The notes under the pieces: model-generated | The model's input: only the letters and a program-made list of their open reading frames with translations | Told to the model about the DNA's origin: nothing | The model's database searches: none | Assembly: GCA_001804865.1 (NCBI GenBank) | Contig: MHBK01000022.1 | Span: 1-64,000, forward strand | Source of the DNA: Lentisphaerae bacterium GWF2_57_35 | Lineage (GTDB): Bacteria; Verrucomicrobiota; Kiritimatiellia; CAIQIC01; GWF2-57-35 | Direction of reading: 5' to 3' | DNA length: 64,000 nucleotides | Program-made: the position numbers and the translations under genes | In this document: piece by piece, positions 7,221 through 14,922 of the stretch | Numbering within the stretch: position 1 is the stretch's first letter | Layout: every line of letters starts with the position of its first letter

Positions 7221-7667
7221 ATGGATACGATGAATACAGAGCTGTCAATCAGAAGCGCAACGGCGAGTGATGCGAGCAAGATCAAGAAGCTGCTGAAGAG
7301 CACGTCTGGCGTCTGGCAAGCATGGTGGCGAGAGACGGCGGTGGACAAAGCTCTGCAATCTGCCGGCAGATATGCTTTAGTCGCATTACGTGAAGACAAG
7401 ATTGTTGGCTTCGCCTGTTTTCATGATGTCGGGTTCAGATCATATCTGAGTGAGATGGTGGTGGAAGAATCAGAACAAGGATGTGGCATTGGATCAGAAC
7501 TGCTCAAGAGGGGGCAAACGATGCTTGCAGCCGACGATTGTCCATTGATTATTGCAGACGTTTATCCTCCGGCAGAAGGATTCTATTCAAAGCATGGGTG
7601 GGGAAAGCCACACGCCATCCTGATGTCTAAGGAACTGATTGATCGGCACTCTAATTCAGAGCGATAG
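7221..7667 (+). CDS. GNAT-family N-acetyltransferase
   Basis: The 148-residue product carries the GNAT fold: N-terminal strand-helix IRSATASDASKIKKLL, a central YALVALREDKIVGFACF hairpin, and motif A (EMVVEESEQGCGIGSELLKRGQ, split here by the acetyl-CoA pyrophosphate loop Q-G-C-G-I-G). A late EGFYSKHGW segment matches the C-terminal strand of the family. Substrate is unknown. It starts 15 bp after hicB in the same direction and may be read through from the TA operon; GNAT genes next to TA modules can themselves be toxins, but no partner is seen here. Confidence 0.8.
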   Translation: MDTMNTELSIRSATASDASKIKKLLKSTSGVWQAWWRETAVDKALQSAGRYALVALREDKIVGFACFHDVGFRSYLSEMVVEESEQGCGIGSELLKRGQTMLAADDCPLIIADVYPPAEGFYSKHGWGKPHAILMSKELIDRHSNSER

Positions 7668-7791
7668 GCTACTTTAACAAACTTCCCACGAGTCAAAGCC
7701 TGAGTCGGTTGGGCGCATCCTGACACGGCCGCAGATTCATTCTGTTCAATATGGATCGGGCTTGCGAAATGGAGCCGAGGCGATCTTGGCC
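7668..7791. repeat. dispersed repeat segment also present at 57247-57318
   Basis: From about 7720 the sequence gacacggccgcagattcatt and the following ~50 bases, ending ggagccgaggcgatcttggcc, are closely matched at 57255-57318, where an IS50-like element follows directly. Here an ISAs1 transposase fragment follows instead. The segment is non-coding. Confidence 0.6.
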
Positions 7792-7887
7792 TTCCAAGAG
7801 CAGGTTCGCGGACCGGCGCCCAAGAACGAACTGGTGGCCATTGACGGGAAGGCTGCCAAACGCAGCGGGGGAGAGCTGCTGTATTGT
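7792..7887 (+). pseudogene. fossil fragment of an ISAs1-family transposase
   Basis: The frame starting at 7792 reads FQEQVRGPAPKNELVAIDGKAAKRSGGELL. The motif VAIDGKxxxRS is the signature around the first catalytic aspartate of ISAs1/H-repeat transposases (typically IAIDGKTLRGS). Only about 32 codons remain before the frame runs into copy 2 of the ~390-bp element at 7887, which may have cut the gene. No terminal repeats are seen. Confidence 0.65.
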
Positions 7888-8273
7888 TATCGACGCTTCT
7901 CGTCGACAATTCATTAATAACAAGGTGCTTATCAGAATTATAAGGGCTATTTACAGGCTTAGCCGCTCTTTTTAGGGGCTTAAAACCCGCCGTAGGTCGC
8001 GCTTGATTCCTTGATCGCCCATGTTCCTGAAGCCATTCGGGTCAAATCTCGAAACTGGCACTTCAGAACATTTTCCGCGCTTTTTCGCGTGTTTAGCGGG
8101 CTTTTTTCTTTTCGTATGTGCCGAAAAACGTCATTTTTTAACCTTTTTGCGTCTCTTGCGCCTTTTCGCGGCCATTTTGTAGTCTTCTACATTCTCGCGC
8201 AGCCCCAACAAGAGCAAAGAATTTGATTGGCTGGCCCATTTTTGCGGTAGTGATGGGCTTGTCAGCGCGGGTG
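7887..8273. repeat. dispersed ~390-bp element, copy 2
   Basis: This is the second copy of the element at 5394-5796, starting with the same ttatcgacgcttctcgtcga hairpin and ending at gtcagcgc. It abuts the ISAs1 transposase fragment on the left and a dispersed CGGAGTGAGCGCCC repeat on the right. Differences from copy 1 include indels that change reading frames, so a non-coding role or decay is likely. Confidence 0.75.
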
Positions 8274-8300
8274 TATCTTGACACGGCCGCAGGTCGTATG

Positions 8301-8395
8301 GGGAAAAGAAGGCGTTCAGCGGAGTGAGCGCCCTACCCACGGCAAAGAAAGGCCGGAACGGCGCTCCGTCGCCGTCTGCTGTTGCGGCAGTATCC
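8301..8395. repeat. dispersed palindromic repeat, family E copy 1
   Basis: The segment contains ggcgttcagcggagtgagcg and, about 35 bases on, acggcgctccgtcgccgtc, followed by tgctgttgcgg. Near-identical copies lie at 57015-57104 and, cut by the window edge, at 63950-64000. Each half is self-complementary. Confidence 0.7.
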
Positions 8396-8505
8396 GTATG
8401 CACCCCGCACGCGCTCCCAATCAGAAGAAACCTTGACATGTCCATATGTTGTGGGCTAGTTTTTTATCTGTACAACAAACTGTAGGGTAAGCTTCCGGAG
8501 GCAAT

Positions 8506-8961
8506 ATGCGCTGTCCAAAGTGCGGTAACGTCGACGATAAGGTAATCGACAGCCGTTCGGTTCGAAATGGCGATGTCATCCGTCGCCGCCGCATATGCAC
8601 GCAATGCAGTTACCGGTTTACGACGTACGAAGAAGTGGTGAAGGCCACCTTGCGGGTCATCAAACGCGATGGCCGGCATGAAGAGTTCGACCGCAAGAAG
8701 ATCTTGGGCGGCATCGAGCGGGCCTGCGAGAAGCGTTCCATCAGCTCCCAGCAAATCGAAACCATCGTGGACAGCATTATCAGCGAGTTGGAGAGCGAAT
8801 ACGAGCGCGAGGTTCCGAGCACGATCATTGGCAAGAAAGTCATGGATCGTCTCGAAAAGATCGATGAAGTGGCGTTTGTCCGGTTCGCGTCGGTGTATCG
8901 GCGATTCCGCGATGTGAATCAATTCCTGAGCGAAGTTGAAGGTTTAATCGGAAGACAATGA
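8506..8961 (+). CDS. nrdR: transcriptional repressor NrdR
   Basis: The 151-residue product is a full-length NrdR: an N-terminal zinc ribbon (MRCPKCGN with the second CxxC in RRICTQCSYRF) followed by TTYEEV and an ATP-cone (about residues 49-139). NrdR represses ribonucleotide reductase genes in response to dATP/ATP, although no nrd genes are in this window. Ribosome site GGAGG lies 7 bases before ATG 8506. The stop overlaps the next gene by four bases (ATGA). Confidence 0.95.
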   Translation: MRCPKCGNVDDKVIDSRSVRNGDVIRRRRICTQCSYRFTTYEEVVKATLRVIKRDGRHEEFDRKKILGGIERACEKRSISSQQIETIVDSIISELESEYEREVPSTIIGKKVMDRLEKIDEVAFVRFASVYRRFRDVNQFLSEVEGLIGRQ

Positions 8962-9656
8962 TTTGGTTTTCCAAAGAAGACCGGCAGGCGACTCAGGAGA
9001 CCATGCGGCAGCATGTTGTGTCCGAGATTCTGTCCGCTTGCCCAGGGCTTGAACTTTCCCCCGACAACTTGTCGGAATTGGCGATGGCCGTGACGACTTA
9101 CTGCGCCGAGCAAGGCTGCGACAGCGAGGCGCCCTCCGATTTTCTTTCCTTATTGCTTTGCCGGGCTCTGCGCGGGATCGGCGAAGAGGAGGCGGCCCGG
9201 CAAGTCGAGAAAACCTGTCTTGTGGATGGGGGCGGCGCCGAAGCTTTTGACCAAGCCTGGCCCGGCGCTCTGTCCGCCGATACGTGGAGTTTGTTTGCCT
9301 CGCGCTTGATGCGTCCTTCGCGGTGGTTTTCCGGCGACGGCAAGGTGATGTGGGTGCTCGATTTTTCGAAGCTGGCGCAAAACGAGGATGCCTTGACGGA
9401 GCTGGCCATGCTGCCGGCTCTGCGCGTTCTGCTGGAAAGGATGTCCCAAGTGTGGGACGCGTCCGGCGGCAAGGGGACGCTCGGATTGCGCGGTCTTCCT
9501 TCGCGTTTTTCCCCGCGCCTGCGATCCTCGTCCAGGAGTAGTCTAACCTCTCTGCCTTTGTATTGCGAAGCCGTCTTGAGTCGCATTCGCGAGCACCGGG
9601 GTTGGAGCAGTGCGCCCCGTATTATCAAACTCGATCTGCCGGTTTCCAAACGATAA
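8958..9656 (+). CDS. unknown protein translationally coupled to nrdR
   Basis: The 232-residue product overlaps nrdR by four bases, so it is translated from the same mRNA. The N-terminal half looks helical (TQETMRQHVVSEILSACPGLELSP, LSELAMAVTTYC, FLSLLLCRALRGIGEEEAARQVEKTCL broken by short loops). The middle has WSLFASRLMRPSRWFSGDGK, MWVLDFSKLA, then LLERMSQVWDASGGKGTLGLRG. No transmembrane segment or export signal. I do not recognise a family. The coupling suggests a shared regulatory context, but does not show function. Confidence 0.75.
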   Translation: MIWFSKEDRQATQETMRQHVVSEILSACPGLELSPDNLSELAMAVTTYCAEQGCDSEAPSDFLSLLLCRALRGIGEEEAARQVEKTCLVDGGGAEAFDQAWPGALSADTWSLFASRLMRPSRWFSGDGKVMWVLDFSKLAQNEDALTELAMLPALRVLLERMSQVWDASGGKGTLGLRGLPSRFSPRLRSSSRSSLTSLPLYCEAVLSRIREHRGWSSAPRIIKLDLPVSKR

Positions 9657-9735
9657 CGGAATATTGAAAGGTTTGGTTAGCCTGGGGCGCCCCTTTCGTA
9701 TCCACGCCGGTTCGCTGAACCGGCCTACATCTTTT

Positions 9736-9794
9736 TGGCGGGTCGCGCTCCGTCGCGACCGGAAGAAGAAGGTTCCGGCAGAGCGGAACCCTCA
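9736..9794. repeat. dispersed palindromic repeat, family C copy 1
   Basis: The unit holds gggtcgcgctccgtcgcgacc, an almost perfect palindrome, then gaagaagg and gagcggaaccctc. Copies occur at 45271-45329 and 57410-57468, both inside IS50-like elements; this one stands alone in the gap between the nrdR partner gene and the CNNM protein. Confidence 0.75.
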
Positions 9795-9937
9795 AGAAAT
9801 CATGTACTTGGATTGCTCGAAGGCGTGCCGAACCCGTTTTGCTATCCCACAAGTTGCAGTGCACATAAAAAGGCCATGGCAGGCCAAAAGTGTTGTATCT
9901 TTTGACGCGGAAAAACGGCGCTGCAGGAGGTTCTCAA

Positions 9938-10906
9938 GTGACGGCAACTCTGATCATCAGTTCGACGATTGCGATTGTGGTGTCATTTCTGTGTTCGCTG
10001 GCGGAAGCCTTGTTGCTGGGCTTGAATCCCCTGACCATCAGCCGGCTTCAGGCGCAACGACCGCGGGCGGCTGAGTCTTGGAAGCGCTTGAAGCGAAATA
10101 TTTCGTATCCGATCACGGCGATCCTCGTTCTCAACACGGTCGCCCATACGGGCGGCGCCACGGTGGCCGGAGGCGCGTTTGCGGAAATTTTTGGAGAGCG
10201 TAATATTTGGATCTTCTCCGTGTTGTTCACGATCGTCGTTCTCTTCGGCACGGAGATCCTGCCCAAGGTCATCGGGATTACTTTTCGCGACCAATTGGCT
10301 CCGCATGCGGGGCCGATTCTGGAGTTTATTACCAAGGCGCTGCGCCCGTTCATCTTGTTGAGCGAATTTCTGTTCAGCCGACTTTCGTCGAAGCGCGAGT
10401 CGGAGCAGATCACCACCGCCGACCTGATCACCCTTGCGGCGCTGGCAAGATCCGGCAAGGCTATCGGGCTGGAGCAGGAGAATATCATCGTCAATGCCAT
10501 CCGCTTGAGCCACACGCAGGTTACGCGCGCGATGATACCGCCCGCCCAGGTGCAATTCATCCGTCCGGGCGACACGGCGGCATCCATCCTGGCTCTTGCC
10601 CGCGCGGCAGGTCATTCCCGTTATCCGGTGAGCCGCAGCCGCGAGGTAAAGGATATTCACGCCTATGTTCATTTCCGAAGGGCCATCCCGGTTTCGGAAG
10701 CGGAGACGGCCAAGTTGATTGCCGACGCCAAGCCGATTCGTACGGTTCTTGAACGGGACACCCTCATGACCGCTCTTCGAGTCATACTGAAGAACAAGGA
10801 GCATCTGCTGGCGGTCGTAAACGATCAGCGCCACTGCGTTGGAATCATCACATTAGAAGATGTCGCCGGGGAATTGTTAGGGACGGATATCGAGGAGTTT
10901 AAGTAA
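9938..10906 (+). CDS. CNNM (DUF21)-type transmembrane protein, CorC/HlyC-like
   Basis: The 322-residue product has a CNNM/DUF21 transmembrane domain: hydrophobic segments at about residues 3-25, 52-75, 84-105 and 120-145, with the family motifs LAEALLLGLNPLTISRL, ILVLNTVAHTGGA and FGTEILPKVIG. A cytoplasmic part with CBS-like sequence follows (TRAMIPPAQVQFIRPGDTAA to HCVGIITLEDVAGELLG), where MIPP matches the usual M-x-P at the start of the CBS pair. Such proteins act in Mg/Co efflux or homeostasis. GTG 9938 is chosen because AGGAGG lies at 9925-9930; an in-frame start at 9890 has none. The C-terminal CorC_HlyC domain is absent, so the protein is short for the family. Confidence 0.85.
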   Translation: MTATLIISSTIAIVVSFLCSLAEALLLGLNPLTISRLQAQRPRAAESWKRLKRNISYPITAILVLNTVAHTGGATVAGGAFAEIFGERNIWIFSVLFTIVVLFGTEILPKVIGITFRDQLAPHAGPILEFITKALRPFILLSEFLFSRLSSKRESEQITTADLITLAALARSGKAIGLEQENIIVNAIRLSHTQVTRAMIPPAQVQFIRPGDTAASILALARAAGHSRYPVSRSREVKDIHAYVHFRRAIPVSEAETAKLIADAKPIRTVLERDTLMTALRVILKNKEHLLAVVNDQRHCVGIITLEDVAGELLGTDIEEFK

Positions 10907-10923
10907 GAACCTATTTTGCGATG

Positions 10924-11994
10924 TTACTGCTTGATTCTTCCTTCCCACAAATCGAAGGCGGCGATGGCGTCTTGGGCTCTTTTGGAAAAGGCCGGGGTGG
11001 ACCAGCGGACTGCGCGAAGGCTTTTTGCCGGCAGGCTGACGAGTTGTCGCAGGGTGGTTTCCATTTGTTGGCGGCTGATTCTTGCGGCGTGGCTTTGTTC
11101 GCTGAAGCCCGCATCTTTGCTTTTCAGATAATCGGCGAAAGCGGCGGCGAACGCGCCGAGCAGGCGGGGATATTCCTGGTTTCGATAGCGCTTGGAGAAT
11201 TGTTCGTTGCGGGTGTCGGCGGCAAACATCTTCAATTTGGCGGTCAGGTCCTCCTGGGATTCGTCTACGACGGTATCGAGCGCGAGGAGATCCTTGGACA
11301 AGGTCTGGATGTCGCCGAGTACGGACGATTGGTCATAAAGAACGGACGGCGAGAGGGGCAGCCACTGGACGGACGGGGTCAGCCGAAGGCCATACCGGCG
11401 CGGTTGCGCGAAGCGGGTTCCCTTGACGGTGGTTTCCTCCGGGTCTTCTTTTGTCATGAACGTCGCTACGCCGATCACGCGGCCGTCTTCCGTCAGGATT
11501 GGACTGCCGCTATTGCCGGGCACGAAGCCGGCGTCGACTTCGACGAGTTCGGGCCCGACGGCCAGGATGGCGCCGGACAATTCCGTGGCCGCATTCATGC
11601 CGAGGCTGTTGCCGTAAACTCGAATGGCGTCGCCGAGATGAAAGTCGTTTCCAGCCAAAGTCAGCGCCGTCAGGTTGGTTTCGGCGATCAAGACCCGGGC
11701 CAGATCCTGATGGCCGGCCAATTCCAGGCGCAGAGGCTTGAGCGCTTGTCCTTGCAGGGTTTTGAAGCTGAAGGTACGCGAATTTTCCAGGACATGCGTA
11801 TTCGTGACGATGTAGTTTGTTCCGTTGAGTTCGCAAATGAAGCCGGTCCCCTGGCCGGCATCGGTTTGGATCATGACCAGGGCCTGTTCGGTCGGATGGC
11901 TTCCGCTGGTCATGGCCGGCCCAGCGGCGGCGGTCCCCGCCAAAAAGGCGAGCGTCACGAGCATCGGCAGGTTGCTAAAGGATCGGAGCCTCAC
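10924..11994 (-). CDS. secreted trypsin-like serine protease (S1C/DegP-like catalytic domain)
   Basis: The 356-residue product starts with a signal peptide (LVTLAFLAGTAAAG) and contains the catalytic triad: H67 in VTNTHVL, D97 in HQDLARV and S162 in PGNSGSP. The glycine hole GNSG and the following IGVATF strand are intact. No PDZ domain follows; the C-terminal ~150 residues are helical and charged. It likely cleaves or protects against misfolded envelope proteins. Start is GTG 11994 with AGGGG 5-9 bases upstream. It converges on the CNNM gene with only 17 bp between stops. Confidence 0.88.
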   Translation of the reverse strand: MRLRSFSNLPMLVTLAFLAGTAAAGPAMTSGSHPTEQALVMIQTDAGQGTGFICELNGTNYIVTNTHVLENSRTFSFKTLQGQALKPLRLELAGHQDLARVLIAETNLTALTLAGNDFHLGDAIRVYGNSLGMNAATELSGAILAVGPELVEVDAGFVPGNSGSPILTEDGRVIGVATFMTKEDPEETTVKGTRFAQPRRYGLRLTPSVQWLPLSPSVLYDQSSVLGDIQTLSKDLLALDTVVDESQEDLTAKLKMFAADTRNEQFSKRYRNQEYPRLLGAFAAAFADYLKSKDAGFSEQSHAARISRQQMETTLRQLVSLPAKSLRAVRWSTPAFSKRAQDAIAAFDLWEGRIKQ

Positions 11995-12021
11995 GTTTTC
12001 CCCTGAAAGGTCTGCCGTGGT

Positions 12022-14247
12022 TTACGGCAAGATCACTCGAATGCGGTATACACGATTTGTGGCGGCTTGAACATCGTTCATTTGGATTTCTCCGCCGGTG
12101 CCCGCAATGCCGGTTTGCCAGTTGCTCCAGACGACTTCGGGCAGGAGGGAGGGGGTGACGTCGACGGCGTAGTTCCGGCCGGTGATGGTCATGAAATGGA
12201 CGGCTCGCGATGTGGGCGAGTACGTCATGCCGGCGTGGAAGAACGAATTGGTTCCTTCGTCGCCGACGGGGATGGTGCCGGCGATGTATTCGTGAAGGTT
12301 GTCGAATCCGTCGCCGTCAGAGTCGGCGGTCGGGCTGGCATCCAGGGCGTGGAGGAAATAGAGCAGCTCCCAGGCGTCGGGCAGACCGTCGTTGTCGTTG
12401 TCCGGATCGCAGGCGTCGCCGATGTCGTCGACGTCCATGTCGCCCTGGTCGTTGGGAAGGTCCGGACAATTGTCGCAGGCGTCGCCATAAGCGTCGCCAT
12501 CGCGGTTGCTTTGATCGACGTTGGCGTCATCCCGGCAATTGTCGCAGGCGTCTCCGAGGCCATCGCTGTCCAAGTCGGAATTGGAGGAGTCGTGTACGCT
12601 GGGGCAGGTGTCGCAAGTATTGCCGACGCCATCTAAATCGGAATCGGCTTGGGTTGGATTGGAATTGGAGGGGCAGTTGTCGCAGAGGTTGCCCCAACCG
12701 TCATGATCCCCGTCCGCTTGATCGGGATTGTAAACCAAAATGCAATTGTCGATGGTGTCCGCCAAGCCGTCGCCGTCGTGGTCGATGAAGGTGACGACCG
12801 CGGCCGTGTTGTTTGCCAAATTGGTGTCTGCAATTTCGCTGTAGGCCGACGCGACGTTCGTGATGGAATGAACCGCTGTAAGAGGAACGATTCCTTGGAT
12901 GACGATGGTGGCGGCGGTACGGGCGTTCATCAGGGGAATCGAACAGGAAACGATCGATCCGAGCGTCGTGCAATTGCCCATCGTACTGGTTGCTGAACCG
13001 ACGGTCATGCCGCCGGGTAGATAGTCAGCGATCTCGACAAATTCGGCAAAATCGGGGCCCCGGTTGGTGACCACCACGGTGTAGGTCAGGTTGCTGCCGG
13101 CAACGATCAGATTGGTCGAGGCGGTTTTTTGTACGGCCAGATCGGCGGTCATCATTCGGTAGAGCCGGACGTTGCCCGCCGAGTCGCCGGTGACGATATA
13201 GCTTCCGTTGCGAGACCAGCGGACAGCATTGATGGTGTTGGGATCCTCGAAGGAGGTTATTTCGGTTAATTGCGTGTGCGACGAGTCGTAGCGGTACAAT
13301 CGGAATTCGGTCCCATCGCCTGACTTTAATCCCGCCGCCAGCATCCCGCCGGAGGGGTCCCAATCCAGGCTGGTGACGTTTTTGACTTCCACCGTGCTGA
13401 AGTGGGCCGCGAACGATGTTCCATTGTAACTGTAGATGCGGAGCTTGTTGGATTCCAACCCCGTGCTCGATAGCCCGATCGCCAGGCGGTTGCCGGAGGG
13501 ATTCCAATCCAGGGCCGTCGAATCGGCCGGCAGCGACAGGCTCGTTAATTCGGCTATGCTGGTGGTGAGCCGGTAAAGAGCCAGTTCCTCCGGAGTCGAG
13601 GCGGGGTAATCCGAGCCGATGGCGAAATCCGTTGTGCCAGGCCGGAAATCGACGGTGTTGGGTTTGACGGTCCTTCGGATGCCGACCCCATCGATATCTT
13701 GCGTGGTCAGGGGCATTAATTTGCCCAGCGTGGCGCCGTTAAACCCGACCAACTCGCCGCTGGACCGATTCACGGTGGCGGCCAAACGTTGGCCGTTGGC
13801 AGACCACGCCAAAGCATGAATGGCTCCTCCGTAAGAATAATTCGTCGAAAAAATGAGCGTGCTTGAGTTCGTGAAGCTGTAAAGACTCAGCATCCCGGAG
13901 GTGATGGAATCGATGCTGCCGGCCCCTACGGCCAAATATGGAGAAGAGGGATGCCAGCGCACGCAGATGGCGTCGTCCACACCGCCCAGACTGAGCGAAT
14001 GCCGGGTATTCAGCGTGATGTTGGTCAAGACAAACACTTCCGATCCGCTGTTGCAGTCGCGGCCTACGGCGATGAAACGGTTGTCGGACGACCAGTCCAG
14101 GGAATAAATCGGATAAATGCCCAGATTGACGGTGGCCATGTTGGTCAACGTCGAAGCGGAGGCTGTCATTGAGCAGAGCCATGCGGCCCAAATAAATCGT
14201 ATGGCGCAAGCAGCCAGCTTTTGCGGGTTTTGAAAACAGACCAACAC
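12022..14247 (-). CDS. large secreted protein: WD40-like propeller, DUF11 domain, thrombospondin type-3 Ca repeats
   Basis: The 741-residue product begins with a signal peptide (ending near SMTASAS). Residues ~35-375 form repeated WD40-like blades (for example LDWSSDNRFIAVG, VRWHPSSPYLAVG, LDWNPSGNRLAIG, VRWSRNGSYIVTGD). Residues ~378-500 are a DUF11/conserved-repeat domain (DLAVQKTAS, LTYTVVVTNRGPD). Residues ~500-635 are thrombospondin type-3 repeats (D-x-D-x-D-G-x-G-D-x-C-D-N-C). The last ~100 residues (YAVDVTPSLL...NRVYRIRVILP) resemble the tails of other exported proteins in this window. Start is GTG 14247 with AGGAGG 6 bases upstream. Probably surface-exposed; ligand unknown. Confidence 0.85.
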   Translation of the reverse strand: MLVCFQNPQKLAACAIRFIWAAWLCSMTASASTLTNMATVNLGIYPIYSLDWSSDNRFIAVGRDCNSGSEVFVLTNITLNTRHSLSLGGVDDAICVRWHPSSPYLAVGAGSIDSITSGMLSLYSFTNSSTLIFSTNYSYGGAIHALAWSANGQRLAATVNRSSGELVGFNGATLGKLMPLTTQDIDGVGIRRTVKPNTVDFRPGTTDFAIGSDYPASTPEELALYRLTTSIAELTSLSLPADSTALDWNPSGNRLAIGLSSTGLESNKLRIYSYNGTSFAAHFSTVEVKNVTSLDWDPSGGMLAAGLKSGDGTEFRLYRYDSSHTQLTEITSFEDPNTINAVRWSRNGSYIVTGDSAGNVRLYRMMTADLAVQKTASTNLIVAGSNLTYTVVVTNRGPDFAEFVEIADYLPGGMTVGSATSTMGNCTTLGSIVSCSIPLMNARTAATIVIQGIVPLTAVHSITNVASAYSEIADTNLANNTAAVVTFIDHDGDGLADTIDNCILVYNPDQADGDHDGWGNLCDNCPSNSNPTQADSDLDGVGNTCDTCPSVHDSSNSDLDSDGLGDACDNCRDDANVDQSNRDGDAYGDACDNCPDLPNDQGDMDVDDIGDACDPDNDNDGLPDAWELLYFLHALDASPTADSDGDGFDNLHEYIAGTIPVGDEGTNSFFHAGMTYSPTSRAVHFMTITGRNYAVDVTPSLLPEVVWSNWQTGIAGTGGEIQMNDVQAATNRVYRIRVILP

Positions 14248-14380
14248 AAGAAACCTCCTACGGTGTTATAAGACCTTGTTGAACGCCCTAACGTTCAATT
14301 TCCCAGGAAAAATCGTGCCTCCCTGACAGGTACAAGGCATTGTACGGACTGGGCTTAAAAAATCCAGACGAATCTGGGCG

Positions 14381-14411
14381 TTGACTTTCGGGAGAAATCT
14401 GTTAAGAATCT
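14381..14411 (+). promoter_or_regulatory. possible promoter of the small basic protein gene
   Basis: TTGACT at 14381-14386 is followed after about 16-17 bases by TAAGAA/AAGAAT. The match to a sigma-70 -10 box is weak, but the position, about 50 bp before the ribosome site of the 51-codon gene, is suitable. Confidence 0.3.
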
Positions 14412-14459
14412 CGGCCTCTTTTAAGAATAAGGGTCAGTGAGTATACAGGAGTAGGTATC

Positions 14460-14615
14460 ATGTCCATGCATCCGAGTCTGAAGTCGGCCAGCAAGATCGC
14501 TGCTCGCCGCAATGTTTTGAAGCGATATGAGCGAATCGACATTCTGCGCGCCAAGGGCAAGTGGAAAGAAGGCGATCGCGCGTATGGCATTCCTAAGACC
14601 AAGCCGCCCGCGTAA
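14460..14615 (+). CDS. small basic protein of Chlamydiae/Verrucomicrobia (TIGR04137-like)
   Basis: An ATG at 14460 with AGGAG at 14447-14451 opens a 51-codon frame. The product begins MSMHPSLKSASKIAARRNVL and ends GIPKTKPPA, is strongly basic, and matches my knowledge of the highly conserved small basic protein found in Chlamydiae and Verrucomicrobia and suspected to associate with the ribosome. A strong terminator follows directly (14638-14680), so this is a monocistronic, probably highly expressed gene. It is the best lineage marker in the window. Confidence 0.88.
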   Translation: MSMHPSLKSASKIAARRNVLKRYERIDILRAKGKWKEGDRAYGIPKTKPPA

Positions 14616-14637
14616 GTGCGTCTGGACTTTGTGAACA

Positions 14638-14680
14638 AAAGCCGGGGACAGGGGAACCTGTCCGCGGCTTTTTTGTTTTC
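14638..14680 (+). terminator. rho-independent terminator after the small basic protein gene
   Basis: AGCCGGGGACAGG (14640-14652) pairs with CCTGTCCGCGGCT (14657-14669), one mismatch, with a four-base loop, followed by TTTTTTG and TTTTC. The stem is GC-rich and 13 bp long, a textbook terminator. Confidence 0.88.
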
Positions 14681-14686
14681 AAGCGG

Positions 14687-14757
14687 ACCGTGAGGCCGCG
14701 GCCCCTCCCGTAACAAGCCGGATTTCGACGGGAGGGGCGGCGGCCTCGCCGTCCAGG
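14687..14757. repeat. dispersed GC palindromic repeat, family D copy 1
   Basis: ggccgcggcccctcccg and cgggaggggcggcggcc form inverted arms around an ~18-base loop. The same arms, inverted, occur at 26258-26340. Non-coding; it separates the small basic protein terminator from the proS leader. Confidence 0.7.
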
Positions 14758-14830
14758 ATCGATGCAGATTATGTTTGTGCGCGCCGGGATCTATCATTAG
14801 GATTCAGCGCGTTTTTATGGCGAAAAACGG

Positions 14831-14851
14831 ATGTAGGTAATTTACCTACAT
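14831..14851. promoter_or_regulatory. 21-bp palindrome upstream of proS, operator-like
   Basis: ATGTAGGTAA-T-TTACCTACAT is a perfect inverted repeat with a one-base centre, 72 bp before the proS start, with tataag right after it that could serve as a -10. The TAGGTnnnnACCTA core resembles sites of DtxR/MntR-type regulators, but no regulator gene is nearby and the assignment is tentative. Confidence 0.5.
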
Positions 14852-14922
14852 TATAAGCTGTATCTTTCCAATACATCGTGAGATAACAATAGTCTGAATT
14901 TGAAGAAAGGCAGGAAGCCGAA

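Noticed and set aside
10921..12006. 361-codon plus-strand ORF opposite the serine protease
   Set aside because: The minus-strand frame has a signal peptide and full catalytic triad; the plus frame is its mirror.
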